Part shown: in pieces, positions 34,992-43,652 of the stretch
Layout of the letters: every line of letters begins with the position of its first letter
Numbering within the stretch: position 1 is the first letter of the stretch
Origin: Flavobacteriaceae bacterium
GTDB taxonomy: Bacteria; Bacteroidota; Bacteroidia; Flavobacteriales; Flavobacteriaceae
NCBI GenBank assembly: GCA_947453885.1
Contig: CANGIF010000002.1
Location: 78,230-142,229 of the forward strand
Reading direction: 5' to 3'
DNA length: 64,000 bases
Program-made: the position numbers and the translations under genes
The notes under the pieces: model-generated
Databases searched by the model: none
Seen by the model: only the letters and a program-made list of their open reading frames with translations
What the model was told of the DNA's origin: nothing

Positions 34992-36365
34992 AACCGTACT
35001 AAGCGTTTTTATGCAAATGTTGATATCTAAAAATATACTTCGGTGTTTGATGTAATATAAATCGTATTGCAATTTAATCAAACTATCTTCAATTGATTCT
35101 CCGTAAGAAAAATTTACTTGAGCCCACCCTGTCAAACCCGGTTTTATTACATGTCTGGTTTCGTAAAAGGGCATTTCTTTTGATATTGCAGCAACAATAA
35201 TTGGTCGTTCTGGTCGTGGACCAATAACCGCCATTTCTCCTTTTAATACATTAATAAATTGTGGTAACTCATCTATTCGTGTTTTTCTTAAAAATTTTCC
35301 AAAAGGTGTAATTCTATGATCATTTACAGCTGCAAAAACTGCTTTATCACTTTCAGCATTGACAATCATAGTGCGAAGTTTTAATATTTTAAAAACGGTT
35401 CCATTTTTACCAACACGCTCTTGTGTATAAAACATTGGTCCTTCATTCCAAAGTAAATTGAATATAAATAACAATGGTAGCAAACCTAAACCGAGCAATA
35501 AACCCAATAACGAAATAGCAATTTCTAACACTTTTACTACTAATAAATAAAGTCTGTTTTGATTGCTTCTGCTAAAAGGAAAATAACGGTAAAAATCACT
35601 TGCTAAATACTGAACTGGAATTCGTTGTGTTATGCTTTCGTAAACATGTGAATATTCTCGAATACTGAAACCTTTTTCAAGTAGTTCAATCAATTGGTTA
35701 TATAAAACAACCGTAATGCTGTTCGTGTTTTGAGTAGCAACAACAATTTCTGAAATTTGATTTTGAGTGACAAAATGTTGCAATTGATCTATTGCTATTG
35801 ATTTTCTAAATTCAGTAAAAGCAACATTTTCTAAATCTGCATTTACTTGAACAACTGCTACTACTTTATAATGTGGATCAACAATTTCAAGCCCTAGAAT
35901 TTGTTCTTTAACATTTTCGCTATCTACAATTAAAACTACTTTTTTTTGAAAACGATGAGAAGCAAAAAGCTTTAAATACACATAACGCCAAATGAATAAT
36001 GCAATCAAAATAGCTAAAAAGAAAAACAAAATTTGAATTCGTTTTTTGGGTAAAAGCGGTGTGTAAATTGGAGTTAACAAATACGTCAAAACTGTAATAG
36101 CAACTGTTAAAACAATGCTCTTTATCATTTGACTTTCTGTACTGGCTACTTGAAGATTGTACATTTCAAATATGGTTCCGAAAATCATTAAATACAAACT
36201 TAACACAACTGTCCAATAATAATTGGCTGGAGCAATGTAAAAATAATCGAATTTGAAAACAATTCCCACCAAATATAAAGCCGAAAGCACAGAAAACACA
36301 TCGAAAATGCGCAACAATACTTTGCGTTCGGAAATTTCAAAATGAATTTTTTTCTTTGAAAGCAC
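34971..36365 (-). CDS. Exopolysaccharide polyprenyl-glycosylphosphotransferase (WcaJ/WbaP-like initiating enzyme)
   Basis: Five N-terminal TMs; NGTVFKILKLRTM, RITPFGKFLRKTRIDELPQFINVLKGEMAVIGPRPERP, KPGLTGWAQVN. Confidence 0.93.
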   Translation of the reverse strand: MLSKKKIHFEISERKVLLRIFDVFSVLSALYLVGIVFKFDYFYIAPANYYWTVVLSLYLMIFGTIFEMYNLQVASTESQMIKSIVLTVAITVLTYLLTPIYTPLLPKKRIQILFFFLAILIALFIWRYVYLKLFASHRFQKKVVLIVDSENVKEQILGLEIVDPHYKVVAVVQVNADLENVAFTEFRKSIAIDQLQHFVTQNQISEIVVATQNTNSITVVLYNQLIELLEKGFSIREYSHVYESITQRIPVQYLASDFYRYFPFSRSNQNRLYLLVVKVLEIAISLLGLLLGLGLLPLLFIFNLLWNEGPMFYTQERVGKNGTVFKILKLRTMIVNAESDKAVFAAVNDHRITPFGKFLRKTRIDELPQFINVLKGEMAVIGPRPERPIIVAAISKEMPFYETRHVIKPGLTGWAQVNFSYGESIEDSLIKLQYDLYYIKHRSIFLDINICIKTLSTVLFFRGQ

Positions 36366-36407
36366 AACTAAATATATTTAGGCGAAAGTTAAGTAAAATT
36401 TTAACAT

Positions 36408-37421
36408 CTACTCGTTAATTAATTGTAACCATTTTGATTTTATTCCATTCCAATCCATATTTTCGACGCTATTGCGAGCGTTATGAACTATTTGAATTGT
36501 TTTTTCAGGATCAGTAACTATCTTTTCTATGGCCTGAATCATAGCGGTTGCATCATTGTCGTCAACTAAATAGGCCGTTTCGTTATTTTCAATTAAATAG
36601 GGGATTCCGCCAACATTTGTTGAAATAATGGGCAAACCTAGCGCCATTGCTTCCATAACACTAACGGGAGTGTTGTCAAAATGGGTAGTATTTAAAAAAA
36701 TGTCAAAATCTATAGCCTTTTCGGTCCACTCTTTTTTTGATAGTTTACCTGTAAATTGTACCGTTAGCTGTTCTTGTAATACATAGTCTTTGACTTTTTG
36801 TAAAGTTCCGTCAACATCTGGTCCAACCATGCAAAGGATGGCTTCAGGGTAGTTTGCTTTTATTTTTTTAAAAACATGAACCGCTAAAATAGGATTGTAA
36901 ATTGCTGCAAAAGCACGAACCCATAACAGTTTAGGACTAAATGATACACGGTCTTTAAACTCATACTTGTCCAGCTCTAAAACATTGGGTAGGAAACAAA
37001 CATTCTGGTACCCTTTTTTTTGAAATTCATGAAGCAAATAGCGGGATGGTGCACAATTTATTTTCGCGTGATTAAAAAGCAAAGCTGACCATTTTCTACT
37101 TTTTTCCAACCGTTGTGGTAAATTACCTCCATGTAAAATAGGAATATAAGGCAGTTTAAAAAAACGAGCCATTTGAGAAACTGTAACAGCATACCAAAAA
37201 TTTGAAGTGCTGTAAACATCAATCAAAATCAAATCAATTGTACTACGGAGTTGAAAAGTTGTTACCATCATGTCCAAAAGTCTGCGTACTTTATTGTGTT
37301 TTGAAGAAGCATAAAAAACCGTAAACCCTTCTTTTTGAAGTAACGAACCTAAAGTATCAATGGTCGTTTGATTGGTAGTTCTACCAGAAAGTTTGTTACC
37401 TATGTACAGGATCTTCTTCAT
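36408..37421 (-). CDS. Glycosyltransferase family 4-like
   Basis: PYIPILHGGNLPQRL, DIFLNTTHFDNTPVSVMEAMALGLPIISTNVGGIPYLI; MKKILYIGNKL start chosen. Confidence 0.9.
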   Translation of the reverse strand: MKKILYIGNKLSGRTTNQTTIDTLGSLLQKEGFTVFYASSKHNKVRRLLDMMVTTFQLRSTIDLILIDVYSTSNFWYAVTVSQMARFFKLPYIPILHGGNLPQRLEKSRKWSALLFNHAKINCAPSRYLLHEFQKKGYQNVCFLPNVLELDKYEFKDRVSFSPKLLWVRAFAAIYNPILAVHVFKKIKANYPEAILCMVGPDVDGTLQKVKDYVLQEQLTVQFTGKLSKKEWTEKAIDFDIFLNTTHFDNTPVSVMEAMALGLPIISTNVGGIPYLIENNETAYLVDDNDATAMIQAIEKIVTDPEKTIQIVHNARNSVENMDWNGIKSKWLQLINE

Positions 37422-38754
37422 TGAAATCGATTTTAAGTAAAGCCAAAGCATAAATAAACGAGGGCGCAGCCGTTCGCATGGCGGCATGGTTTATAGTAAG
37501 CAACCAAAAAATAAAAAACGAAAGCAAATACAATTGGTTGGGATTTTGAATAGAATACAACAAAGGTGTCAGTATCAAAATTAATAATGCGGCAATTCCA
37601 AATGCACCATGCTCGGCCAACATTCTCGTTATTTCATCGTGAGAAGCCATGTGCTCGCCATAAAGTTCCTCTCTTATCTCCGCCCCTTTTGCTACGCCAA
37701 CTCCAAAGATGGGATTTTCTAAAAACATGGTCATTTCGCTTTTTGCCAATTCTTCTCTACCCGTAAATGTATCGCTTTTTTTCCTTCCTAAAGCATCTTC
37801 GTTGGCATATCTCTTATTGATTAAACCGCCTGTTTGTAAAGAGGAATACATCCAAACTCCAGAGGCCAACACAAAAAACAATCCCGTTAAAAAAACCATT
37901 TTAAGTCGGTTTTGACCTTGACTGTTCCAAAAAACGGTGGCTATAAAAATCAAAACCATTAGAAATCCAGTCAACATACCTCCTCTAGAAAAGGTGATTA
38001 AACCCCTGTAGGCTATGAAAACGGATACTAAACTATAAACCAAAATAGTTAGCTTATTTTTTCCGTCAACTATAATTTTGGAAAAGAAAATAAACATACC
38101 CAATCCAAAAATGGTTGCCACTTGATTGGGGCCGAAACCTCCAGATAAATCCGAATTTGAGCCCGTGTTTTTAAGCACATCACTTATTTTTTCGGTGTAA
38201 AAAGTAACGTAAACCGCACAGGAAATTATGGGAAGTCCTAAAAACAACAATGCTTTATTAAAAATAGAAAAGGGTACTTTCCTGTTGTATGTATAAATTG
38301 TTGCAATTGCTAAACTTACGGGACCTGAAATGTTAAAAGCGATTGTTTTTCTAATATCGGTGGTACTGTTTAAGGTTTCGGTTGCCAAAAGTATTCCCGG
38401 AATTAAAAGCAAAATAAAAATCCAATAACTTATTGATTTTTTTGAAAAACTATGGTACAACATGCCAATTACGGAAAACAATATAAGCTCGTATTTTGCA
38501 AATTCATAAAACAAAATACCTTTTGTCATCCGTATCAATACTTCGCTACCAACAATATAGGCACAGGCTATTAGTGCCACATTGTTTTTATTTTGGTTTT
38601 TAAGTATGTAAATTAAACAAGTAATAAACGTTAAATAGGTATAGCCAATGGACAAAAAAGGAAACCATAACAACAGCAAGCCCAACAGTATGTGCAACAA
38701 AATTAGCAGTAAAAAAGAAATGTTTTTTTTAATCATTTGTTTTACAACTACCAA
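37396..38754 (-). CDS. O-antigen ligase/Wzy-like polymerase family membrane protein
   Basis: About 10 TMs, GFGPNQVATIFGLGMF, FTFSRGGMLTGFL-type motif, ENPIFGVGVAKGAEI...ASHDEITRMLAEHGAFG. Confidence 0.85.
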   Translation of the reverse strand: MVVVKQMIKKNISFLLLILLHILLGLLLLWFPFLSIGYTYLTFITCLIYILKNQNKNNVALIACAYIVGSEVLIRMTKGILFYEFAKYELILFSVIGMLYHSFSKKSISYWIFILLLIPGILLATETLNSTTDIRKTIAFNISGPVSLAIATIYTYNRKVPFSIFNKALLFLGLPIISCAVYVTFYTEKISDVLKNTGSNSDLSGGFGPNQVATIFGLGMFIFFSKIIVDGKNKLTILVYSLVSVFIAYRGLITFSRGGMLTGFLMVLIFIATVFWNSQGQNRLKMVFLTGLFFVLASGVWMYSSLQTGGLINKRYANEDALGRKKSDTFTGREELAKSEMTMFLENPIFGVGVAKGAEIREELYGEHMASHDEITRMLAEHGAFGIAALLILILTPLLYSIQNPNQLYLLSFFIFWLLTINHAAMRTAAPSFIYALALLKIDFNEEDPVHR

Positions 38755-38755
38755 A

Positions 38756-40147
38756 CTAGTCGATACAAAGTTTTTGAATTTGTTTGTAATCTTGGTTGCT
38801 CACTGTTAGATAATAAACACCTTTTGAAAAAGTAGCCGTGGCAATGGTTACATTGTTTTGGGCTGAGTAGGATTGAGAAAAAACAGTTTTACCCAAACCA
38901 TCCGAAATACTAACCTGAAAAGGGCTAGGAGTTTCGGTAAAAGTTAAAGTGATTTGGTCTTTGGCAGGATTAGGAAACACCACCACAGAAGCTTTGTCTA
39001 CAAACGGAGTATCTGTTAAAGAAACAGGACATTCAATAGCTGTCGGCACATATTCATCAAAACTTGTTCCGTCGCCCAATGCTCCATTGCCATTGTAACC
39101 CCAAGCCCAAAGACTACCGTCTGTTTTCAATGCAAGTGTATGCCATAAACCTGCACTTACACTTTGCCAATTGGTAGCAGTACCTATTGTTGTAGGTACA
39201 TTTTTATTTACAGTTGTACCATCTCCTAATTGTCCAAAATTATTTAATCCACAAGCCCAAAGCGTACTATCTGTTTTCAGTGCTAATGTATGAGCATTAT
39301 TTGATATAACACTATGCCAATTGGTAGCTATTCCTATTTGTGTTGGCACATTTCTAACTATGTTCGTTCCATCACCTAATTGCCCAAAATCATTAGATCC
39401 CCAACTCCAAAAAGAGTTATTTGTTTTTATAGCAATTGAATGAACGCTTCCCGCACTTATACTTTGCCAGTTCGTAGCAGTTCCTATTTGTGTGGGTACA
39501 TGTTTATCTATTGTTGTGCCGTCTCCTAATTGTCCATAATTATTTGATCCCCATGACCAAAGAGTGCCGTCGGTTTTTATAGCTAAATTATGAGAATATC
39601 CAGAAGTTATACTTTGCCAATTAGTAGCTGTTCCTATTTGTGTGGGTACATTTTTATTTGTCGTTGTTCCATCGCCTAAATTCCCGTATGAATTATCTCC
39701 CCAAGCCCAAAGTGTTCCGTCAGTTTTTATAGCAACTGAGAAATTTTCTCCAGTACGTATACTTTTCCAATTGGTAGCTGTACCAATTTGTGAAGGAAAT
39801 AATTTGTATATAGTCGTTCCATTTCCTAATTGACCATATTGATTTTTACCCCATGCCCAAAGGGTGCCGTCTGATTTTATAGCAACTGAATGACCGCTTC
39901 CTGCACTTATACTTTGCCAATTTGTAGCAGTACCTATTTGTGTGGGCACATTTTTATTTGTCGTTGTTCCATCGCCTAAATTCCCATTTGAATTATCTCC
40001 CCAAGCCCAAAGAGTGCCATCGGCTTTTATGGCTATTGAATAATCAAAACCTGCGGCAATTTTTGTAAAACATTGCGCTGAGAGTGCATGGTTGGTTAGT
40101 AGTAAAAAGAATAAAGCAATTGTTTTGAGGTAGTGTAGTGTTTTCAT
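38756..40147 (-). CDS. Secreted RCC1-repeat protein with type IX secretion C-terminal sorting domain
   Basis: Seven ~50-aa units ([43 protein letters not shown]); C-terminus [16 protein letters not shown]...[30 protein letters not shown] start chosen. Confidence 0.92.
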   Translation of the reverse strand: MKTLHYLKTIALFFLLLTNHALSAQCFTKIAAGFDYSIAIKADGTLWAWGDNSNGNLGDGTTTNKNVPTQIGTATNWQSISAGSGHSVAIKSDGTLWAWGKNQYGQLGNGTTIYKLFPSQIGTATNWKSIRTGENFSVAIKTDGTLWAWGDNSYGNLGDGTTTNKNVPTQIGTATNWQSITSGYSHNLAIKTDGTLWSWGSNNYGQLGDGTTIDKHVPTQIGTATNWQSISAGSVHSIAIKTNNSFWSWGSNDFGQLGDGTNIVRNVPTQIGIATNWHSVISNNAHTLALKTDSTLWACGLNNFGQLGDGTTVNKNVPTTIGTATNWQSVSAGLWHTLALKTDGSLWAWGYNGNGALGDGTSFDEYVPTAIECPVSLTDTPFVDKASVVVFPNPAKDQITLTFTETPSPFQVSISDGLGKTVFSQSYSAQNNVTIATATFSKGVYYLTVSNQDYKQIQKLCID

Positions 40148-40175
40148 AAATTGTTTGTTTTTTCCCTTCCCCAAG

Positions 40176-40194
40176 CCCTCCCCTTCGGGGAGGG
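40176..40194. repeat. GC-rich perfect hairpin, REP-like candidate
   Basis: CCCTCCCC-TTC-GGGGAGGG, 29 nt upstream of the RCC1 gene start. Confidence 0.7.
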
Positions 40195-40285
40195 TGTCAT
40201 GGCGGATAAGGTTTTGATTAAAGGGTTACTGTATTTGAAAAGTTATTTTTGATTAAAAAAAGTAGAAATCTGCGATTCAAACTTT

Positions 40286-41032
40286 TTACACCGCTGGATT
40301 TACTGGTGGTGTAGTACCGCCGTTACCGTTTCTGTGGGCTATGATGTTGGCGTAATAGCTGCGTCCGTTGTTTATGGCTTCTAATGCGGTTACAAAATAA
40401 GGACTTGGTGTGCGGCGGTTTGCCATAGTCAAACAGTATTTGGCTAGTTCTTTATAAGTAGTAAAAATGTTTTTCTTTAACAATTTGGTATTGTACACTA
40501 CGGTACTCACGGTGGTGTTTGAACGGTTGTTAAAAGTAGTTTTGAACAAATTGTTGGCTGCTTCTAGTTCGTCTATTTGCTCTATCATGTTCAACAATTG
40601 TACTAACGGCAAATGCTCGGTTGATTTTAGCCCTGCAATGTAGTTGTCAATGCCTAACGATTCTGCTTCGTAATTTTCGGTTGCCAGATTTTTATAGGTA
40701 TTGATTAAAGGTTTCAACTGGTTGTAGGCTTCTTTTTTAGCCACAACATCAGTATCGCGATAGTTGTTCCATGCACCACGAACGGCGGTTATTTTTCTAT
40801 CTCTTCGCACGTCGAGTTGCAACAACAACTCACTTTCGGCTTGGGCAACTACTTGTGCCAACGCGGCTAAATAAGTAGGCAATTGTTCTTCGAGGTCGGT
40901 GTAAATTAATTTAAATTCGGGGTCGAAACCAATGGCTAGCCCTGTGCCTTCAAAATCTAAAAAAAAGCGTCTGAGGAATTGACCTGATTCTAAATTGTGT
41001 AATAATGAGGTAATAATTGGTACTAATTTCAT
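40286..41032 (-). CDS. DUF6261-like protein of unknown function
   Basis: FFLDFEGTGLAIGFDPEFKLIYTDLEEQLPTYLAALAQ, helical protein, C-terminal ANIIAHRNGNGGTTPPVNPAV; family recalled from memory, not searched. Confidence 0.6.
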   Translation of the reverse strand: MKLVPIITSLLHNLESGQFLRRFFLDFEGTGLAIGFDPEFKLIYTDLEEQLPTYLAALAQVVAQAESELLLQLDVRRDRKITAVRGAWNNYRDTDVVAKKEAYNQLKPLINTYKNLATENYEAESLGIDNYIAGLKSTEHLPLVQLLNMIEQIDELEAANNLFKTTFNNRSNTTVSTVVYNTKLLKKNIFTTYKELAKYCLTMANRRTPSPYFVTALEAINNGRSYYANIIAHRNGNGGTTPPVNPAV

Positions 41033-41061
41033 GATACATCTATTTAATAGGTTAATAATGT

Positions 41062-41069
41062 CAAACGTA
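41062..41069 (-). promoter_or_regulatory. Putative -7 box for the DUF6261-like gene
   Basis: Minus strand TACGTTTG (TAnnTTTG), 30 nt before the start; no clear -33 TTG. Confidence 0.35.
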
Positions 41070-41192
41070 AGAAATTAAATAATAGGAATTGCATAAGTTT
41101 TAAAAAAAATAGTGCATTCCTTTAGCAGATTACTTTTTTATAAAAAAACCCTAATTTTTAAAAAAGCAGTTGTAAAAAAGTACCTTTTTTGT

Positions 41193-41356
41193 TCCTTGGA
41201 AGTTCCAAGAAGGAAAATAAGTAGTTTTCTGAGTCCTTGGAAGTTCCAAGAAGGAAAATAAGTAGTTTTCTGAGCCCTTGGAAGTTCCAAGAAGAAAAAT
41301 CAAACTTGTTTTTGGCTCTTGGAGTGTGGAAGCAAGAAAAATCAAATTTTTTGTAC
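41193..41356. repeat. 41-bp-period tandem array (4 units) with internal palindrome
   Basis: Units start at 41193, 41234, 41275, 41316; units 1 and 2 are identical (TCCTTGGAAGTTCCAAGAAGGAAAATAAGTAGTTTTCTGAG), unit 3 keeps the CTTGGAAGTTCCAAG palindrome, unit 4 is degenerate. Confidence 0.9.
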
Positions 41357-41394
41357 TGCATTTTTTTGCCATTCGACTTAAAAAAAACCTTTTT

Positions 41395-42516
41395 TTACTT
41401 TACAATTTTTGCGGTTACTTTTTGTAAGTAGTGCTCAAAAGTAAAGCTTTCGGCTACGGTTTGAATTGCTTTTGATTGGGCTTTCAAACTCGTTTCGCTG
41501 GCTTGAAGGGCTGTAAGTAGTACTGTTTCAAAAGGAATTGAAGCTTGTAGGTTCCAAACAAATCCATTAGTTGCATTTACATAATGCGGAATTGCGCCCA
41601 CATTCGACACCACCGGAATAACACCATAACAAGCTGCTTCGGCAATTACTTTTGGAAAACCTTCGGATAGTGATGGCAGTACTAAAAAATGGGAAGTTGC
41701 CAGCAACGTGTGTACTTGTTCTGAGTTTAGAAATCCATGAAATTGCACTTTGTTTTTTAAATAAGCAGTTGCTTTTTCATACCTAAAACGCTGTGGGCCA
41801 TCGCCAATAAAGTGGACTTTGTGGAGCAACTGCTCGGGACAATTTTGTAAGGCTTGAAGCAGCACATCCATGCCTTTGGCTTTTTCTAATCGTCCAACAA
41901 AAACAAGTGTAAACGGCGCAGTAAAGTTTTTGGCAGCGGTAATTGTCAAGCCGTTTTGAAGGTGCTGTCCCGTTAAACACGGATTTTCAAAGGAGAGACA
42001 ATGTTGGGGTTGTCCAGGCCAAGTGCCGTTTAGGGTTACATTGGTATGTTGTAAAAGTATCAAAAACTGTTTTTGAAATTTGTAGAAAAAAGGCAACGTG
42101 GCGTTGTCCCAACTGCCTGCAAACTTGTGCCACCAAACTTTTTTGGGAAACACTATTGAAAAAAGCATTGCAATAAACGCTGGATGCGAAGGCGCTCTGG
42201 TGTGAATTACGCTAGCCGTCCAAAGATGTTTGCCAATTATCCAAAACATAACGGGATAGTGTACAACTATTTTTAAAATAGCAAAAAAGCCTTTGCCTCC
42301 AATTTTTTCAAATGTCACGCATTTGATGTGCTTAGATTGTATTGCTTGCATCGTTTGGTTTGAAAGTAAATCCATTCGATTATACCCTATCCAAATTATT
42401 TCTTGAAATTTTGGGGCAATATATTCTATTTCGGCAACAACTGGGCTAAAACCAAACCACGCGCCATTGTGAAAATACATGGCCGTATCTGAGACTATAA
42501 CTAATTTTTTGTACAT
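41395..42516 (-). CDS. Glycosyltransferase family 4-like
   Basis: FTLVFVGRLEKAKGMDVLLQAL, HFLVLPSLSEGFPKVIAEAACYGVIPVVSNVGAIPHYV. Confidence 0.92.
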   Translation of the reverse strand: MYKKLVIVSDTAMYFHNGAWFGFSPVVAEIEYIAPKFQEIIWIGYNRMDLLSNQTMQAIQSKHIKCVTFEKIGGKGFFAILKIVVHYPVMFWIIGKHLWTASVIHTRAPSHPAFIAMLFSIVFPKKVWWHKFAGSWDNATLPFFYKFQKQFLILLQHTNVTLNGTWPGQPQHCLSFENPCLTGQHLQNGLTITAAKNFTAPFTLVFVGRLEKAKGMDVLLQALQNCPEQLLHKVHFIGDGPQRFRYEKATAYLKNKVQFHGFLNSEQVHTLLATSHFLVLPSLSEGFPKVIAEAACYGVIPVVSNVGAIPHYVNATNGFVWNLQASIPFETVLLTALQASETSLKAQSKAIQTVAESFTFEHYLQKVTAKIVK

Positions 42517-43520
42517 CGGTAAATAGTCATTATTTTTTCATAATAATCTTCTTCGCCAAAATGGTAGTTGAAAATTGCTTGCATTTCAGTTGTGTCATAG
42601 TGTGTATGGGCAATTTTGTACAACCTTTCTTCCCAAGCGGATAGTTCGTAAGTAGCAATAAAAAAATCAGGATAATGTGCTTTTATTATTCGTGCCACTT
42701 CGCCGGTATCAAATGCTAAGAAAGGCAGCCCTTGAGCTAAATATTCCATTAACACTAATGGTCCAGATTCAAATTCAGAGACATGCAAACCAATTTTGGC
42801 AGCGGCTAAAATGGGTTGTACTTTATTTTGATTTTGAGAAAATTCTATATTTTGATCACTGCCGATTTGTTGTTTTAAAAGCTTGAAATAGGTTTCGTCT
42901 TGCGTTTTTCCTACTATTTGTAACGATTGTTTTAACTGTTGCGCAAGTTGAATAGCAAACAATTGTTTTTTAGCAGGTTTTATATTGGATACCAAAATCA
43001 AATCGAATTTGGGTGGTATAATAGCATCCGCCATTGGTTCTTTAATTATAATGTTTTTCAATAAAAAACACTTTTTTTTGGGAATAGATAAAGCTTTATG
43101 AGCCAAACGAATTAAATCTTTGCTAACCGCAACATATATTTTAGGCTTAAAAATACTGTTAAAAAAAAGAGGGAACTTTTTATTAGAAAAATGGTCCTGA
43201 AAAACAATAGTAGTTTGTAATCGTGTGAGAAGTGCAACTAATTTAATGTATCGATAAACATGTCTCGAATGGCAATGCAGTAGGTCGTGTTTTTTTAATT
43301 CACTATAACATTCATACATTTTAAAAAGGCTCCATTTGTTGTACCTTTTTAAAGCTTTAATTGGAATAGTCGGGTTTAAATACTGTGCCAATTCGCCTCC
43401 TTCAAGCAAGAATAAAACAGCCACTTTTTCGTTGTTTTTATTCAAAACTGTACACATATCAACAAAAACCTTCTCTGCTCCTCCTACATCGAGTTTGTCT
43501 ATAATTTGTAGTACTTTCAT
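42501..43520 (-). CDS. Glycosyltransferase family 4-like
   Basis: MKVLQIIDKLDVGGAEKVFVDM, KIGLHVSEFESGPLVLMEYLAQGLPFLAFDTGEVARII. Confidence 0.9.
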   Translation of the reverse strand: MKVLQIIDKLDVGGAEKVFVDMCTVLNKNNEKVAVLFLLEGGELAQYLNPTIPIKALKRYNKWSLFKMYECYSELKKHDLLHCHSRHVYRYIKLVALLTRLQTTIVFQDHFSNKKFPLFFNSIFKPKIYVAVSKDLIRLAHKALSIPKKKCFLLKNIIIKEPMADAIIPPKFDLILVSNIKPAKKQLFAIQLAQQLKQSLQIVGKTQDETYFKLLKQQIGSDQNIEFSQNQNKVQPILAAAKIGLHVSEFESGPLVLMEYLAQGLPFLAFDTGEVARIIKAHYPDFFIATYELSAWEERLYKIAHTHYDTTEMQAIFNYHFGEEDYYEKIMTIYRCTKN

Positions 43521-43652
43521 TTTGTATTTTTTATCTAACAGCAATTCAATTAAAACTAGTGCAACAAATGTATTGATTAAAAGTAATTACTACCTCCTCA
43601 ATTTAAAAATAGCTTTCAAAATGCATGCATACAACCATTTTAAATAAATGGA

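Noticed and set aside
37422-37487. N-terminal extension of the GT4 ORF (MPPCERLRPRLFMLWLYLKSIS)
   Set aside because: Overlaps the upstream polymerase/ligase gene; a better start MKKILYIGNKL lies at 37421.
41193-41356. CRISPR array
   Set aside because: Units 1 and 2 are identical over their whole length, so there are no unique spacers of CRISPR type, and no cas genes are in the window.
41151-41372. Two overlapping minus-strand ORFs (73 aa and 67 aa) through the 41-bp array
   Set aside because: The 41-bp unit shifts frame each copy, so the same DNA reads open in several frames (SFLELPR, SWNFQG, LLGTSKG). This is a by-product of a stop-poor repeat rather than evidence of coding.
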